35,384 nucleotides of DNA, from assembly GCA_016926255.1 (NCBI GenBank), contig JAFGOY010000052.1, forward strand, positions 1 through 35,384, read 5' to 3'. Under the pieces are notes generated by a model that had not been told where the DNA came from, ran no database searches, and saw nothing but the letters and a program-made list of their open reading frames with translations. Made by a program: the position numbers and the translations under genes. Below, in pieces: positions 23,262-30,810 of the stretch. The stretch comes from Anaerolineae bacterium (GTDB taxonomy: Bacteria > Chloroflexota > Anaerolineae > Aggregatilineales > UBA3940). Each line of letters opens with the position of its first letter. The first letter of the stretch is position 1.

Positions 23262-24238
23262 CCGAAACAAAACGAATCTCCTACCGTGAAGCCATCTCCG
23301 AAGCCCTGTGGGAAGAGATGGAGCGCGACGAAAACGTCTTTATCATGGGCGAAGAGGTCGGCGTGTGGGGCGGCACTTATGCCGTCACACGCGGCTTTTA
23401 CGACCACTTCGGCGAGAAGCGTGTCCGCGACACCCCGATCGCCGAAATGGTGATCGTTGGGGCAGCGACCGGCGCGGCGATGAACGGTCTGCGGCCTGTC
23501 GCCGAGATCATGACGATCAACTTTGCCTTCCTCGCCCTCGACGCGATGATCAACAGCGCGGGGGTCGCCCATTATATGTTCGGCGGCCAGTTCAGCGTGC
23601 CGATGGTCGTCCGCACGACAACGGGCGGCGGTCGCCAGCTAGGGGCGACCCACTCCCGTTCGCCTGAGCCGGTCTTCGCCCACTTCCCCGGCCTGACCGT
23701 CATCGCGCCGAGCACTCCCGCCGACGCCAAGGGGCTGCTCAAGGCAGCGATCCGCAGCAACGACCCGGTGTTGTTCGTCGAGCATTCGACGCTCTACCAG
23801 AACCGCGACGAGGTGCCGGTCGGCGATTACGTGCTGCCGATTGGTAAATCGGACGTGAAGCGCGAAGGCAGCGACGTGACCATCGTCGCCTATTCGAAGA
23901 TGGTCGAGTATTCGCTCGCCGCCGCCGATATCCTGTCGAAAGAGGGCATCAGCGCCGAGGTGATCGACCTGCGAACGCTGCGCCCGCTCGACCTCGACCC
24001 GGTCTACGAGAGCTTCAAGAAGACCAACCGGGGCGTGGTAGTCGAAGAGGCGACGCCATACTACAATGTCAGTGGTGAAGTCGCCGCGCGTGTTCAGGAT
24101 GTCTGCTTCGACTGGATGGACGCACCCGTGAAGCGCGTCAATGCCCTTGACGTGCCCCTGCCCTATTCACGCGAATTAGAGCAGATGGCGCTGCCCAACC
24201 CGGAGAAGATCGTCGAGGCGGTCAAAGAGATCGTGTAG
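23258..24238 (+). CDS. pdhB: Pyruvate dehydrogenase-type E1 component, beta subunit
   Basis: A 326-residue transketolase-type beta subunit: ISYREAISEALWEEMERDEN, VFIMGEEVGVWGGTYAVTRG, VRDTPIAEMVIVGAATGAAM, the LGATHSRSPEP loop with its active-site His, and IDLRTLRPLDLDPVYESFKK. It pairs with the alpha subunit. Its ATG sits inside the alpha stop codon overlap, so its translation depends on pdhA. It is followed by a repeat-bearing 149-bp gap before the E2 gene. Confidence 0.95.
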   Translation: MTETKRISYREAISEALWEEMERDENVFIMGEEVGVWGGTYAVTRGFYDHFGEKRVRDTPIAEMVIVGAATGAAMNGLRPVAEIMTINFAFLALDAMINSAGVAHYMFGGQFSVPMVVRTTTGGGRQLGATHSRSPEPVFAHFPGLTVIAPSTPADAKGLLKAAIRSNDPVLFVEHSTLYQNRDEVPVGDYVLPIGKSDVKREGSDVTIVAYSKMVEYSLAAADILSKEGISAEVIDLRTLRPLDLDPVYESFKKTNRGVVVEEATPYYNVSGEVAARVQDVCFDWMDAPVKRVNALDVPLPYSRELEQMALPNPEKIVEAVKEIV

Positions 24239-24298
24239 TGTTTTGTTGAAAACTCTGGCTGACGATTAACTATCTCGAATCCTCACCGATAATATGCT

Positions 24299-24320
24299 CC
24301 CTCCCCCTTGAGGGGGAGGG
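24299..24320. repeat. CCCTCCCCCT-TG-AGGGGGAGGG palindrome inside pdh operon
   Basis: Ten-bp perfect stem with a 2-nt loop, similar to the central palindrome of the family C repeats. It lies between pdhB and pdhC. It has no T-run, so read-through is expected, but it could attenuate pdhC expression. Confidence 0.6.
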
Positions 24321-24387
24321 CCAAGGGTGGGGGTGAAAACGTCACAAATAGTGATCATCAGATAGCCAGGCCAAAAGGAAAACACCT

Positions 24388-25695
24388 ATGGCAGAACTGA
24401 TTAACATGCCCAAGCTGGGCTTTGACATGAAAGAAGGCCAGCTTATTAACTGGAGCAAGCAGGTTGGTGACCCGGTTGAAAAGGGCGACATCCTGGCCGA
24501 GATCGAATCGGACAAGGCGACCATCGAGGTCGAGGCGTTTACGTCGGGCACCCTGCTCGAAGTGCTCGTCCACGAAGGCGACTGGGTGCCGATTGGCGCG
24601 CCGATTGCCGTGATCGGCGAGGCAGGCGAAAAAGTCGACCTCGCCGCGCTGGGCGTCGAGGAGAAGGGTGAGGCGGAACCGGCTGCGGTGGCGGATGCGC
24701 CAGCATCCGCTGTGGATGCAAAAGCGTCCGCCCCCGAACCCGAAGCAGCCGCACCGACTATGGCAGCGGATACCAATGGGAAAGGGCTTCCCGGCGGCGT
24801 GCGGGCCAGCCCGCTCGCCCGGCGCATCGCCGAAGATCGCGGTATCGATCTCAAGCAGGTGCCCGGTAGCGGCCCGATGGGCCGTGTCGTCCGAGACGAT
24901 GTCGAATCGTTTACCCCGTCAAAGGCTCTGACGACGCCGTCGGCTCCGGCTGCGCCCGCAGGCACGCCGATAACCATCGGCGCGACGCCGGTCGTGGTCG
25001 GCCCCGACGACGAGGTGATCCCCACCCCGCGCATGCGCGCCCGGATCGGCCAGCGGATGGTCGAGGCGAAGCTGCAAGCCCCCCACTTCTACATCACCAC
25101 CAGCATCGACATGGGGGCAGCGTTGAGCCTGCGTAAGGAGATCAACGAAAAGCTCGAAGCGAAGGGAATCAAGGTATCGGTCAACGATATGGCGGTCAAG
25201 GCCGCTGCGCTGGCGCTGGTCGAATACCCCAACCTGAACGCTGCCTTCAACGGCGACACGATTGTCAAACGCGGCCACGTCAACATCGGGATCGCGGTCG
25301 CGCTCGACGACGGGCTGATCAACGTGGTCAGCAAAGACGCCGACCGGGCCAGCCTGTCAGCAATGGCGGCCAATCACCGCGACATGATCCTCCGCGCCCG
25401 CGAGGGGAAGATCAGGCCGGAGGACGTGGAAGGCGAGACCTTCGCCATCTCGAACCTCGGTGCCTGGGATGTCGAGCATTTCGCGGCGATCATCAACCCA
25501 CCCTCGGCGGCGATCCTCGCGCTGGCGACCGCCCAGCAGGTGCCGGTCGTCGACGAGAACGGCGAGATTGTGGTCGGCTGGCAGATGAAAGCCACCCTGA
25601 GCGGCGATCACCGCGTCACCGACGGCGCGGAAGGTGCCGCTTTCTTGCAGGAGTTCAAGCAGATTTTGGAAGACCCGATCCGCCTGCTCGTCTGA
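24388..25695 (+). CDS. pdhC: Dihydrolipoamide acyltransferase (E2)
   Basis: A 435-residue E2. One N-terminal lipoyl domain with the lipoylation site EIESDKATIEVEA (Lys43), an Ala/Pro-rich linker (about 85-130), a peripheral-subunit-binding domain (RASPLARRIAEDRG..., about 138-172), another linker, then the catalytic acyltransferase core ending in SGDHRVTDGAEGAAFLQ with His and Asp of HxxxDG. It takes the acetyl group from E1 and gives it to CoA. The start at 24388 has AAAAGGAAAAC upstream. The E3 (dihydrolipoamide dehydrogenase) gene is not in the window, so E3 must be elsewhere. A terminator follows. Confidence 0.95.
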   Translation: MAELINMPKLGFDMKEGQLINWSKQVGDPVEKGDILAEIESDKATIEVEAFTSGTLLEVLVHEGDWVPIGAPIAVIGEAGEKVDLAALGVEEKGEAEPAAVADAPASAVDAKASAPEPEAAAPTMAADTNGKGLPGGVRASPLARRIAEDRGIDLKQVPGSGPMGRVVRDDVESFTPSKALTTPSAPAAPAGTPITIGATPVVVGPDDEVIPTPRMRARIGQRMVEAKLQAPHFYITTSIDMGAALSLRKEINEKLEAKGIKVSVNDMAVKAAALALVEYPNLNAAFNGDTIVKRGHVNIGIAVALDDGLINVVSKDADRASLSAMAANHRDMILRAREGKIRPEDVEGETFAISNLGAWDVEHFAAIINPPSAAILALATAQQVPVVDENGEIVVGWQMKATLSGDHRVTDGAEGAAFLQEFKQILEDPIRLLV

Positions 25696-25715
25696 TCCAC
25701 TCAGCACGATCACCA

Positions 25716-25747
25716 CAGGCCGCGTCAATGGCGCGGCCTGTTTGTTT
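25716..25747 (+). terminator. Terminator after E2 gene
   Basis: CAGGCCGCG-TCAATGG-CGCGGCCTG followed by TTTGTTT, 21 nt past the stop. A classical rho-independent signal. Confidence 0.8.
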
Positions 25748-25781
25748 CTACTCTCGATTGTATCCGATTGTCAGCCGTTTT

Positions 25782-25808
25782 TAGCCCGGTATCTTTAGCG
25801 CCGGGATA
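25782..25808. repeat. Dispersed palindrome, family A, copy 2
   Basis: TAGCCCGGTATCTTTAGCG, then CCGGGATA. Stem CCCGG/CCGGG as in copy 1 at 2215-2240 but with a different loop. Lies between the E2 gene and the WG-repeat gene, which converge. Confidence 0.65.
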
Positions 25809-25832
25809 GACAAACGAGTCATTGACAAACCA

Positions 25833-26891
25833 CTACTCAGAAACCCAGATGAATTTGGCATCCTCGTTGATGTAGCCCAGCGTATCGCCGCGCTGCGCGA
25901 AAGCCAGCCCATCGGAAAATGAATAGGCATTGTCGAACTGCGGCTCGATGACCATCTCACCGGTCGTATCGATGTACCCCCACTTCCCGTCGACCTTCAC
26001 CGGGGCCAGGCCCTCGGTAAACGACCAGGTATCCTCGTACTGGGCTTCGACGACCCATTCGCCGGTCTTGTCGATATAGCCCAGCAAGCCATCGATCTGC
26101 ACGGCGGCCAGGCCGTCGGCAAATGAATAGGCGAAATCGAACTGCGGCTCGATGACCATTTCGCCGGTCTTGTCGATATAGCCGCTTTTCCCATCGACTT
26201 CCACGACGGCCAGGCCCTCGGAGAACGGGTAGACGTCATCGACCTGCGGCTCGATGACAATCTTGCCGGTGTGATCGATGAAATAGACCCGGTCGTTCTT
26301 CTTGTCCCTGATTTTGGATACCCCATCGGAAAAGGTCCCGGCTGGCAGCACCCTGATGGTATCGGAGCCGGAGGGGATGAGGGTTATTTCGAGATCTTCA
26401 GGAAGGGTAATCACCACCTCCCCGGTCGGGTCGATGTAGGTAAGGTGATTCTGCCCGTCCCTGTCTTTGGTGTAGGCAAGCGCAAGCCCTTCGCTGAAAT
26501 GGAGCGGCTCTAAATACTGCGGGTCGAGGAATACCTTACCATCCGGCCCGATGCAGCCCCACAGGTCGCCGATCTTCGCGGAGGCGCAGACTTCTTCAAA
26601 TTTTATCGCGTCGTTCAATATCGGCTCGACGACAAACTCGCCCGTCCGGTCGATGTAGCCCCACTTCTCGCCGACCTTCACGGGCGCAATATTCGATCCG
26701 AGGAAACTCCCCACGTCGTCGAACTGCGGCTCGATCACCACCTTGCCATTGATGTCGATGAAGCCGCATGTGTTATTCTCGTCGCAGATGACGTACAGGG
26801 TTTGCGATCCTTCGTCGGCGTTTACCGATCCGCAGGCAGTCAGCACGAACAGTACCAACCCAAACGACACGATCTTTATCAAATTTCTCAT
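25833..26891 (-). CDS. WG-repeat lipoprotein
   Basis: A 352-residue predicted lipoprotein: signal RNLIKIVSFGLVLFVLTACG with lipobox LTAC. About nine WG (KWG-type) repeats follow, spaced about 30-45 residues, with the core (Y/F)IDxTGExVIEPQF and the following FSEGLA. Examples: GYIDKTGEMVIEPQF and GYIDTTGEMVIEPQF. The first copies are degenerate and the last is partial (YINEDAKFIW). Such repeats are structural, and partners are unknown. The two middle copies are very alike at the DNA level, pointing to recent duplication. The start at 26891 lacks a strong ribosome site. Confidence 0.9.
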   Translation of the reverse strand: MRNLIKIVSFGLVLFVLTACGSVNADEGSQTLYVICDENNTCGFIDINGKVVIEPQFDDVGSFLGSNIAPVKVGEKWGYIDRTGEFVVEPILNDAIKFEEVCASAKIGDLWGCIGPDGKVFLDPQYLEPLHFSEGLALAYTKDRDGQNHLTYIDPTGEVVITLPEDLEITLIPSGSDTIRVLPAGTFSDGVSKIRDKKNDRVYFIDHTGKIVIEPQVDDVYPFSEGLAVVEVDGKSGYIDKTGEMVIEPQFDFAYSFADGLAAVQIDGLLGYIDKTGEWVVEAQYEDTWSFTEGLAPVKVDGKWGYIDTTGEMVIEPQFDNAYSFSDGLAFAQRGDTLGYINEDAKFIWVSE

Positions 26892-26920
26892 AACCTGATC
26901 CCACCTCGTAGGGGTATCTT

Positions 26921-26943
26921 GGCCCGGTGCTTTTGCGCCGGGA
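26921..26943. repeat. Dispersed palindrome, family A, copy 3
   Basis: GGCCCGGTGCTTTTGCGCCG plus GGA. Stem CCCGGTGC/GCGCCGGG with a TTTT loop. It sits 30 bp upstream of the WG-repeat gene on the minus strand, in its leader or promoter zone. Confidence 0.65.
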
Positions 26944-27017
26944 ATATCGCATAATCTAACTTCAAGTTTCCCGCTGCGCCAGAACTGCGCCGAGCACCGT
27001 CGGGAGACCGATCATAC

Positions 27018-27053
27018 CAAAAACGAGCCGGAGGCAGTAAACCTCCGGCTCGT
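27018..27053 (-). terminator. Rho-independent terminator for the 27157-28017 DegV gene
   Basis: Perfect 12-bp stem ACGAGCCGGAGG/CCTCCGGCTCGT with a 7-nt loop. On the minus strand it is followed by TTTTTGG (the A-run at 27019-27023). It lies about 100 nt past the stop. Confidence 0.8.
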
Positions 27054-27090
27054 CCACATATTTTACAGGTATTCCTTTCTCTGCCTGGAT

Positions 27091-27131
27091 GTTTCGCCGG
27101 AGGCGAAACTCCTGAGCGACCTGCCGGTCGC
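27091..27131. repeat. Intergenic palindrome pair, related to 1059-1073
   Basis: GTTTCGCC-GGA-GGCGAAAC (27091-27109), then GCGACC-TGCC-GGTCGC (27116-27131). The first shares its CGCCGGAGGCG core with the 1059-1073 palindrome. They lie between the DegV stop and its terminator, i.e. in the mRNA 3' end. Confidence 0.55.
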
Positions 27132-27135
27132 CGCC

Positions 27136-27160
27136 CTCTGCGTTCTTTGCGGTTGGCTAC
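27136..27160. repeat. Dispersed repeat, family E, copy 2
   Basis: CTCTGCGTTCTTTGCGGTTG then GCTAC. Resembles the copy at 13348-13370. It overlaps the stop codon (CTA on the plus strand, 27157-27159) of the DegV gene. Confidence 0.6.
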
Positions 27161-28017
27161 CCTTCCGGCACCCGCACCCAGCACACGCCGAGAGCCCCCG
27201 GCCCGGTATGCACGCCGATCCCCGGCCCCACTTCGCAGACCAGCAGTTCCGCCGGGTTCAGTTCCGCCCGCAGCGTCTTGACCAACTCGTCTTTTTCCTC
27301 GTAGTTGACCGCATAGGCGACCGCCATATGCAGCGCCCCGTCGCCCGAATCGGCAGCCTGTTCGAGCGCCATATCGCGCAGCCCGACTACCGCTTTCTTC
27401 CACGTCCTGAATTTGCTGTGCGGGGAGATCACACCCTCCTCGATTCCCAGCACCGGCTTGATCTGGAGCATCGATCCCATCAGGTGCGATGCCTTCCCGA
27501 TCCGCCCGCCTTTCGCCAGGTATTCGAGCGTGTTCAGCACAAAATACACTTTGATCTCGTCGCGCATCTGGGCCAGCCGGTCGAGGATCGCCTCCGGCGT
27601 CGCCCCGCTGCGCACCATCTCCGCCGCCTGCCGCACCATCAACGCCTGCCCGATGGAGCACGACTTCGTATCGAACAGGCGAATGTCCGCATCCGGCAGA
27701 TCGACGGCAGCCGCCCGCGCCGAGGCGATCGTCCCGCTCATATCCCCTGAAATGTGGATCGAGAGGATCGTCACCTTCGGGTCTTCGGCCAGCAGCCTGT
27801 CATACACAATCTTGAACTCCCCGGCGGGCGGCTGGCTGGTGGTCGGAAGTTCCGCCGCCGCCGACATCCGCGCGTAAGATTCGGCAGGCTGAATCTCGAA
27901 ATGCTCGCGGACGACCTCGTCGCCAAAGATGATATGGATCGGCACCAGTTCGATGCCGTACTCGTCGACGACCGCCTGGGGTAAATTCGAATCGGTATCG
28001 GTGACAATTTTGATCAT
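27157..28017 (-). CDS. DegV family fatty-acid-binding protein
   Basis: A 286-residue DegV/FakB-like protein with the family signatures intact: IKIVTDTDSNLPQAVVDE, ELPTTSQPPAGEF, LSIHISGDMSGTIASA, NTLEYLAKGGRIGKASHLMG, and the C-terminal GIGVHTGPGALGVCWV. DegV proteins bind a fatty acid and present it to FakA kinase; FakA is not in the window. The start at 28017 has GAGG seven bases upstream. A paralogue lies 222 bp upstream in the same direction. The C-terminal EVGPGIGVHTGPG differs little from EVGPAIGVHAGPG there, so these two are closer to each other than to the 18292 copy. Confidence 0.94.
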   Translation of the reverse strand: MIKIVTDTDSNLPQAVVDEYGIELVPIHIIFGDEVVREHFEIQPAESYARMSAAAELPTTSQPPAGEFKIVYDRLLAEDPKVTILSIHISGDMSGTIASARAAAVDLPDADIRLFDTKSCSIGQALMVRQAAEMVRSGATPEAILDRLAQMRDEIKVYFVLNTLEYLAKGGRIGKASHLMGSMLQIKPVLGIEEGVISPHSKFRTWKKAVVGLRDMALEQAADSGDGALHMAVAYAVNYEEKDELVKTLRAELNPAELLVCEVGPGIGVHTGPGALGVCWVRVPEG

Positions 28018-28094
28018 GGTTTCCTCGCTAGAAAATAGTGATGGTTGACGTGTTGGTTCATCTGTCGAATGAAATAGTCAATGCCAGTGGTTTG

Positions 28095-28179
28095 AACCCC
28101 CTCCTCCGAACCCCCGGTTCTCCCCCAAGGGGGAGGAAAATCGAGCGCTGACAAAGTTAGTGCGAGATTGGAGGGGATT
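28095..28179. repeat. Dispersed 85-bp palindromic repeat, family C, copy 2
   Basis: Starts AACCCCCTCC and ends GGAGGGGATT, with an inner CTCCCCC-AA-GGGGGAG palindrome (28120-28135). Matches the 84-bp element at 15014-15097 in size and layout but is not identical. It lies between two DegV genes. Confidence 0.65.
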
Positions 28180-28239
28180 ATACTCACACCTTCCATGCAA
28201 GAATCAAAGTGTTTCCTCTGCTCATTCGGAACATATCGG

Positions 28240-29103
28240 TCAGTCGACCGGGCACCAGCTTACCGCGATCACCCCCGGCCCCGCGTGGACGCCAATCGCC
28301 GGGCCAACCTCGGCGAAGATCGTCATCGTCGGGTTGATCGCCTCGGTCAGCCAGTCGAGCATCCGCTGCCCTTCGTCGGGGCAGACGCCATGCGCGACCG
28401 CCAGTTGAAACCCCGATTGGCCACCGGTGATTTTCTCGGCCACGTCCTCGACGACCAGGTCACGCATCGTCACCAGCGACCGTTTGCGCGTGCGCGCCTT
28501 CGAATGGGGAGTCACCTGCCCATCGACGAAAGCCAGAATCGGCTTGATGTCGAGCAGCGTCCCCATCAGGTGTGATGCCCGCCCGATCCGCCCGCCCTTT
28601 GCCAGGTATTCGAGTGTATCGACGACGAACAGGATTTGCATGGCTTCGCTCATCTGCTTGATGCGATCCATCACCCGGTTGACGGTCGCCCCGTCACGGG
28701 CCAGCTTCGCCGCCTCGTAGACGATCAGGGCCAATCCCACCGATATCGACCGCGTGTCGATGATCCGGATGTCGGCATCGGGATAGCTGGCCGCCGCCGG
28801 TCGCGCCGAGCGCACCGTCCCGCTCACCTCGGAGCTTGGATGGATGCATAAGATGGTTGCTTCCGGGTCTTCCGCCAGGATGTCGTCGAAGATCGGGTAG
28901 AAGTCACCGGGAGGGGGCGCGCTGGTCTTGGGAAGCTCGCTCGCGCCCGGCAGTTTGGCGAAGAACTCCGCCGGGCTGATCTCGTAGAATCCCCGGTAGG
29001 TCTCTTCGCCGAAATGAACGTACTGGGGCACCATCGGGATGTTGAACTCGTCCAGAATTTCCTTCGGTAAGCTGCACGTCGTATCGGTTACGATCTTGAT
29101 CAC
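28240..29103 (-). CDS. DegV family fatty-acid-binding protein
   Basis: A 287-residue DegV/FakB-like protein: IKIVTDTTCSLPKEILDE, ELPKTSAPPPGDF, LCIHPSSEVSGTVRSARPAA, DTRSISVGLALIVYEAAKLA, DTLEYLAKGGRIGRASHLMG and GPAIGVHAGPGVIAVSW. Thr is replaced by Ala in the HxGPG motif. The start is GTG at 29103, preceded by AAGGAG six bases upstream. Along with its neighbour it looks like a tandem duplication; a family C repeat lies in the gap. Confidence 0.93.
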   Translation of the reverse strand: MIKIVTDTTCSLPKEILDEFNIPMVPQYVHFGEETYRGFYEISPAEFFAKLPGASELPKTSAPPPGDFYPIFDDILAEDPEATILCIHPSSEVSGTVRSARPAAASYPDADIRIIDTRSISVGLALIVYEAAKLARDGATVNRVMDRIKQMSEAMQILFVVDTLEYLAKGGRIGRASHLMGTLLDIKPILAFVDGQVTPHSKARTRKRSLVTMRDLVVEDVAEKITGGQSGFQLAVAHGVCPDEGQRMLDWLTEAINPTMTIFAEVGPAIGVHAGPGVIAVSWCPVD

Positions 29104-29174
29104 CTGCCGCTCCTTTGAATTTGATGAGCAACATTCGGTCTGGTCTGGTGTTTACATATAAGTACTCGTCTGCT

Positions 29175-29201
29175 GAAACACTGCAAAGGGCAAAGTGTTT
29201 C
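29175..29201. repeat. GAAACACT...AGTGTTTC inverted repeat
   Basis: Perfect 8-bp stem with an 11-nt loop between divergent genes (DegV, minus; small membrane protein, plus). It could be an operator. A plus-strand promoter candidate TTGTGC-N17-TAGGAT (29226-29254) lies downstream. Confidence 0.4.
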
Positions 29202-29312
29202 GCCTCGATCTGTGATTCAACAGGGTTGTGCGAAAATTAAAACTGGTCTAGGATAACGGCAGTCACTTTTCAATTACCTGTATGATTCTTTTAAAAGAAG
29301 GAGTGAGGAGTT

Positions 29313-29819
29313 ATGAAGTTAGATACCAATGCACTTTGGAAGTCGGCTGCGATTGCAGCGGGCGGCGGCCTTGTTCTCGCCTTGCTCAAGCTGATCCCGC
29401 TTGCGGGCATCGTCTGCTGCTGCCTCCTGTGGCTCGGCTATGCCGGGGCAGGCGTGTTGTATGGTGTCTTCGCCAAGCAGGGTGAAAATGGCGTTGACGC
29501 CGGATCGGGCGCACTGGGCGGCGCAATCGCCGGTGCTGCCGCTGGACTGATGGCCGGTATCGTCGGCGCGATCTCTTCGCTGATCATGGGAACGGCAGGC
29601 ATGATGTCGTCACTGTCCCAGTTGCAAGACCAGGGCATTGACGTACCGCCGGAAATGTACGACATGTACGGGAGTGCGGCTGTCGGCCCGATGAGCGCCG
29701 TCATGAGCCTGTGCGGTGCTTTCATCTTCGCCGCGATCCTCGGCGCAATCGGCGGCGTGATCTACGGCGCAACCCAGAAGGACAAGGGAGAAGTTCCACC
29801 CGCTGCTCCGGCTGAGTAA
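29313..29819 (+). CDS. Small Gly/Ala-rich membrane protein
   Basis: A 168-residue protein with three to four hydrophobic segments (ALWKSAAIAAGGGLVLALLK, GIVCCCLLWLGYAGAGVLYG, GALGGAIAGAAAGLMAGIVG, and LCGAFIFAAILGAIGGVIYG). Gly-Ala-zipper-like patterns (GAIAGAAAGLMAGIVGAISS) suggest tight helix packing. The Cys-Cys-Cys run in helix 2 is unusual. I do not recognise a family. The start at 29313 has GAGGAG before it. A strong terminator follows, so it is monocistronic. Confidence 0.82.
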   Translation: MKLDTNALWKSAAIAAGGGLVLALLKLIPLAGIVCCCLLWLGYAGAGVLYGVFAKQGENGVDAGSGALGGAIAGAAAGLMAGIVGAISSLIMGTAGMMSSLSQLQDQGIDVPPEMYDMYGSAAVGPMSAVMSLCGAFIFAAILGAIGGVIYGATQKDKGEVPPAAPAE

Positions 29820-29840
29820 TTGATTTGCTAAGAAAAAAGA

Positions 29841-29867
29841 GGCGGCCTCAGTGATGGCCGCCTTTTT
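29841..29867. terminator. Bidirectional terminator
   Basis: GGCGGCC-TCAGTGAT-GGCCGCC followed by TTTTT, 22 nt past the stop. An A-run precedes it, so it also serves the convergent OsmC gene at 29883. Confidence 0.88.
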
Positions 29868-29882
29868 GATTTCCCCACTGCC

Positions 29883-30320
29883 TCAATCCGGGATGATCTC
29901 GTAATCCGTCTCGATTGGCACGATCTGCTTGAGCATCCCCGCCACCGGGCAGTATTTTTCCATCGACAGTTCGATAGATCGCTCAACCGCCGCCGGGTCG
30001 ATATCGTGACCGGTGACGGTATAAGTCACCCAGATGTGGGTATAGACCTTCGGGTGCTCATCGGCTTTCTCGGCCCGCACCGTGACCTCGAAGCCGGTCA
30101 CATCCTGGCGTTTCTTGCGCAGTATGCTGACCACGTCCATGCCTGTGCATCCCGCCAGGCTGACCAGCATCAACGACTGTGGGCGTGCGCCCTCCCCCTG
30201 GCCTCCAACTGTTCCTGTGGCGTCCATGTGGATATCCGGCGACTCTTCCGGCGGGTAGGCCTTGCCCTCGAAATGCATCCCATCGACCAGTTTGATTGTT
30301 ATCTCATGATTATCACTCAT
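29883..30320 (-). CDS. OsmC family protein
   Basis: A 145-residue OsmC/Ohr-like protein. The redox-active Cys pair is present: Cys58 in LMLVSLAGCTGMDVV and Cys124 in EKYCPVAGMLKQI. Members reduce organic hydroperoxides or act in osmotic and oxidative stress; the SLAGCTGMDVVSILRKK form is typical of the general OsmC branch. AGGAGG lies ten bases before the ATG at 30320 and four before an in-frame GTG at 30326; the ATG is preferred. Only 16 bp separate it from the VanZ-like gene upstream on the same strand, so it is probably part of an operon. Confidence 0.92.
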   Translation of the reverse strand: MSDNHEITIKLVDGMHFEGKAYPPEESPDIHMDATGTVGGQGEGARPQSLMLVSLAGCTGMDVVSILRKKRQDVTGFEVTVRAEKADEHPKVYTHIWVTYTVTGHDIDPAAVERSIELSMEKYCPVAGMLKQIVPIETDYEIIPD

Positions 30321-30336
30321 AGTCACTCAACCTCCT

Positions 30337-30759
30337 CTACCTGTTTAGAGTCGAAACAGGGCCGCTGGTTTCACCCTTCTGCCGATCCGCCCGGCGGCGG
30401 GCGCGTCGATACAGGACCAGCACACACAAACATGCCCCGGTGGTATCGACACCCAGATCGAACAGGCTGTTGGCAAAGAACACCCGGTGCCGCAGCACAG
30501 CCTGCAGAATCTCCTGTCCGATCCCCATCAGCAGCCCCACCCCGGCGATCACCGCCAGAGTGTGCTTCCGTTCGAACCGGTTCGGCGCATCCAGTGCCCC
30601 GACGATCAGCCCGGCCAGCACTGCGTAACCCGTCGAGTGGATCACGACGTTCCGCAGTTCGAGGATCGGCGGCGCAAGCTTCGAATGGAAAAACAGGGCA
30701 GCGATCAGCGTTCCGCCATACATCGCCGCCATCCACAGGTACACGAATACATGTTTCAT
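30337..30759 (-). CDS. VanZ-like family membrane protein
   Basis: A 140-residue membrane protein with four hydrophobic segments and the VanZ-type ending LMGIGQEILQAV...FFANSLFDLGVDTTGAC. The family was named for teicoplanin resistance (VanZ); most members have no tested function. It lies 51 bp downstream of the receiver-domain gene and 16 bp upstream of the OsmC gene on the same strand. The C-terminal tail is basic (RRARRRADRQKGE). The start at 30759 lacks a clear ribosome site. Confidence 0.88.
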   Translation of the reverse strand: MKHVFVYLWMAAMYGGTLIAALFFHSKLAPPILELRNVVIHSTGYAVLAGLIVGALDAPNRFERKHTLAVIAGVGLLMGIGQEILQAVLRHRVFFANSLFDLGVDTTGACLCVLVLYRRARRRADRQKGETSGPVSTLNR

Positions 30760-30784
30760 CAGATTAACTGCATCCGGCTGTTGT

Positions 30785-30802
30785 CCGGTGCCCCAGCACC
30801 GG
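30785..30802. repeat. Palindrome related to family A
   Basis: CCGGTGC-CCCA-GCACCGG, perfect 7-bp stem, followed by GGGATA as in the family A elements. It lies between the receiver-domain and VanZ-like genes, so it is transcribed within the operon. Confidence 0.5.
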
Positions 30803-30810
30803 GGATACGC

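Noticed and set aside
26888-27661. 257-codon minus-strand frame, Gly/Arg-rich
   Set aside because: It is out of frame with the DegV gene it overlaps, runs through the terminator at 27018-27053, and has no family features.
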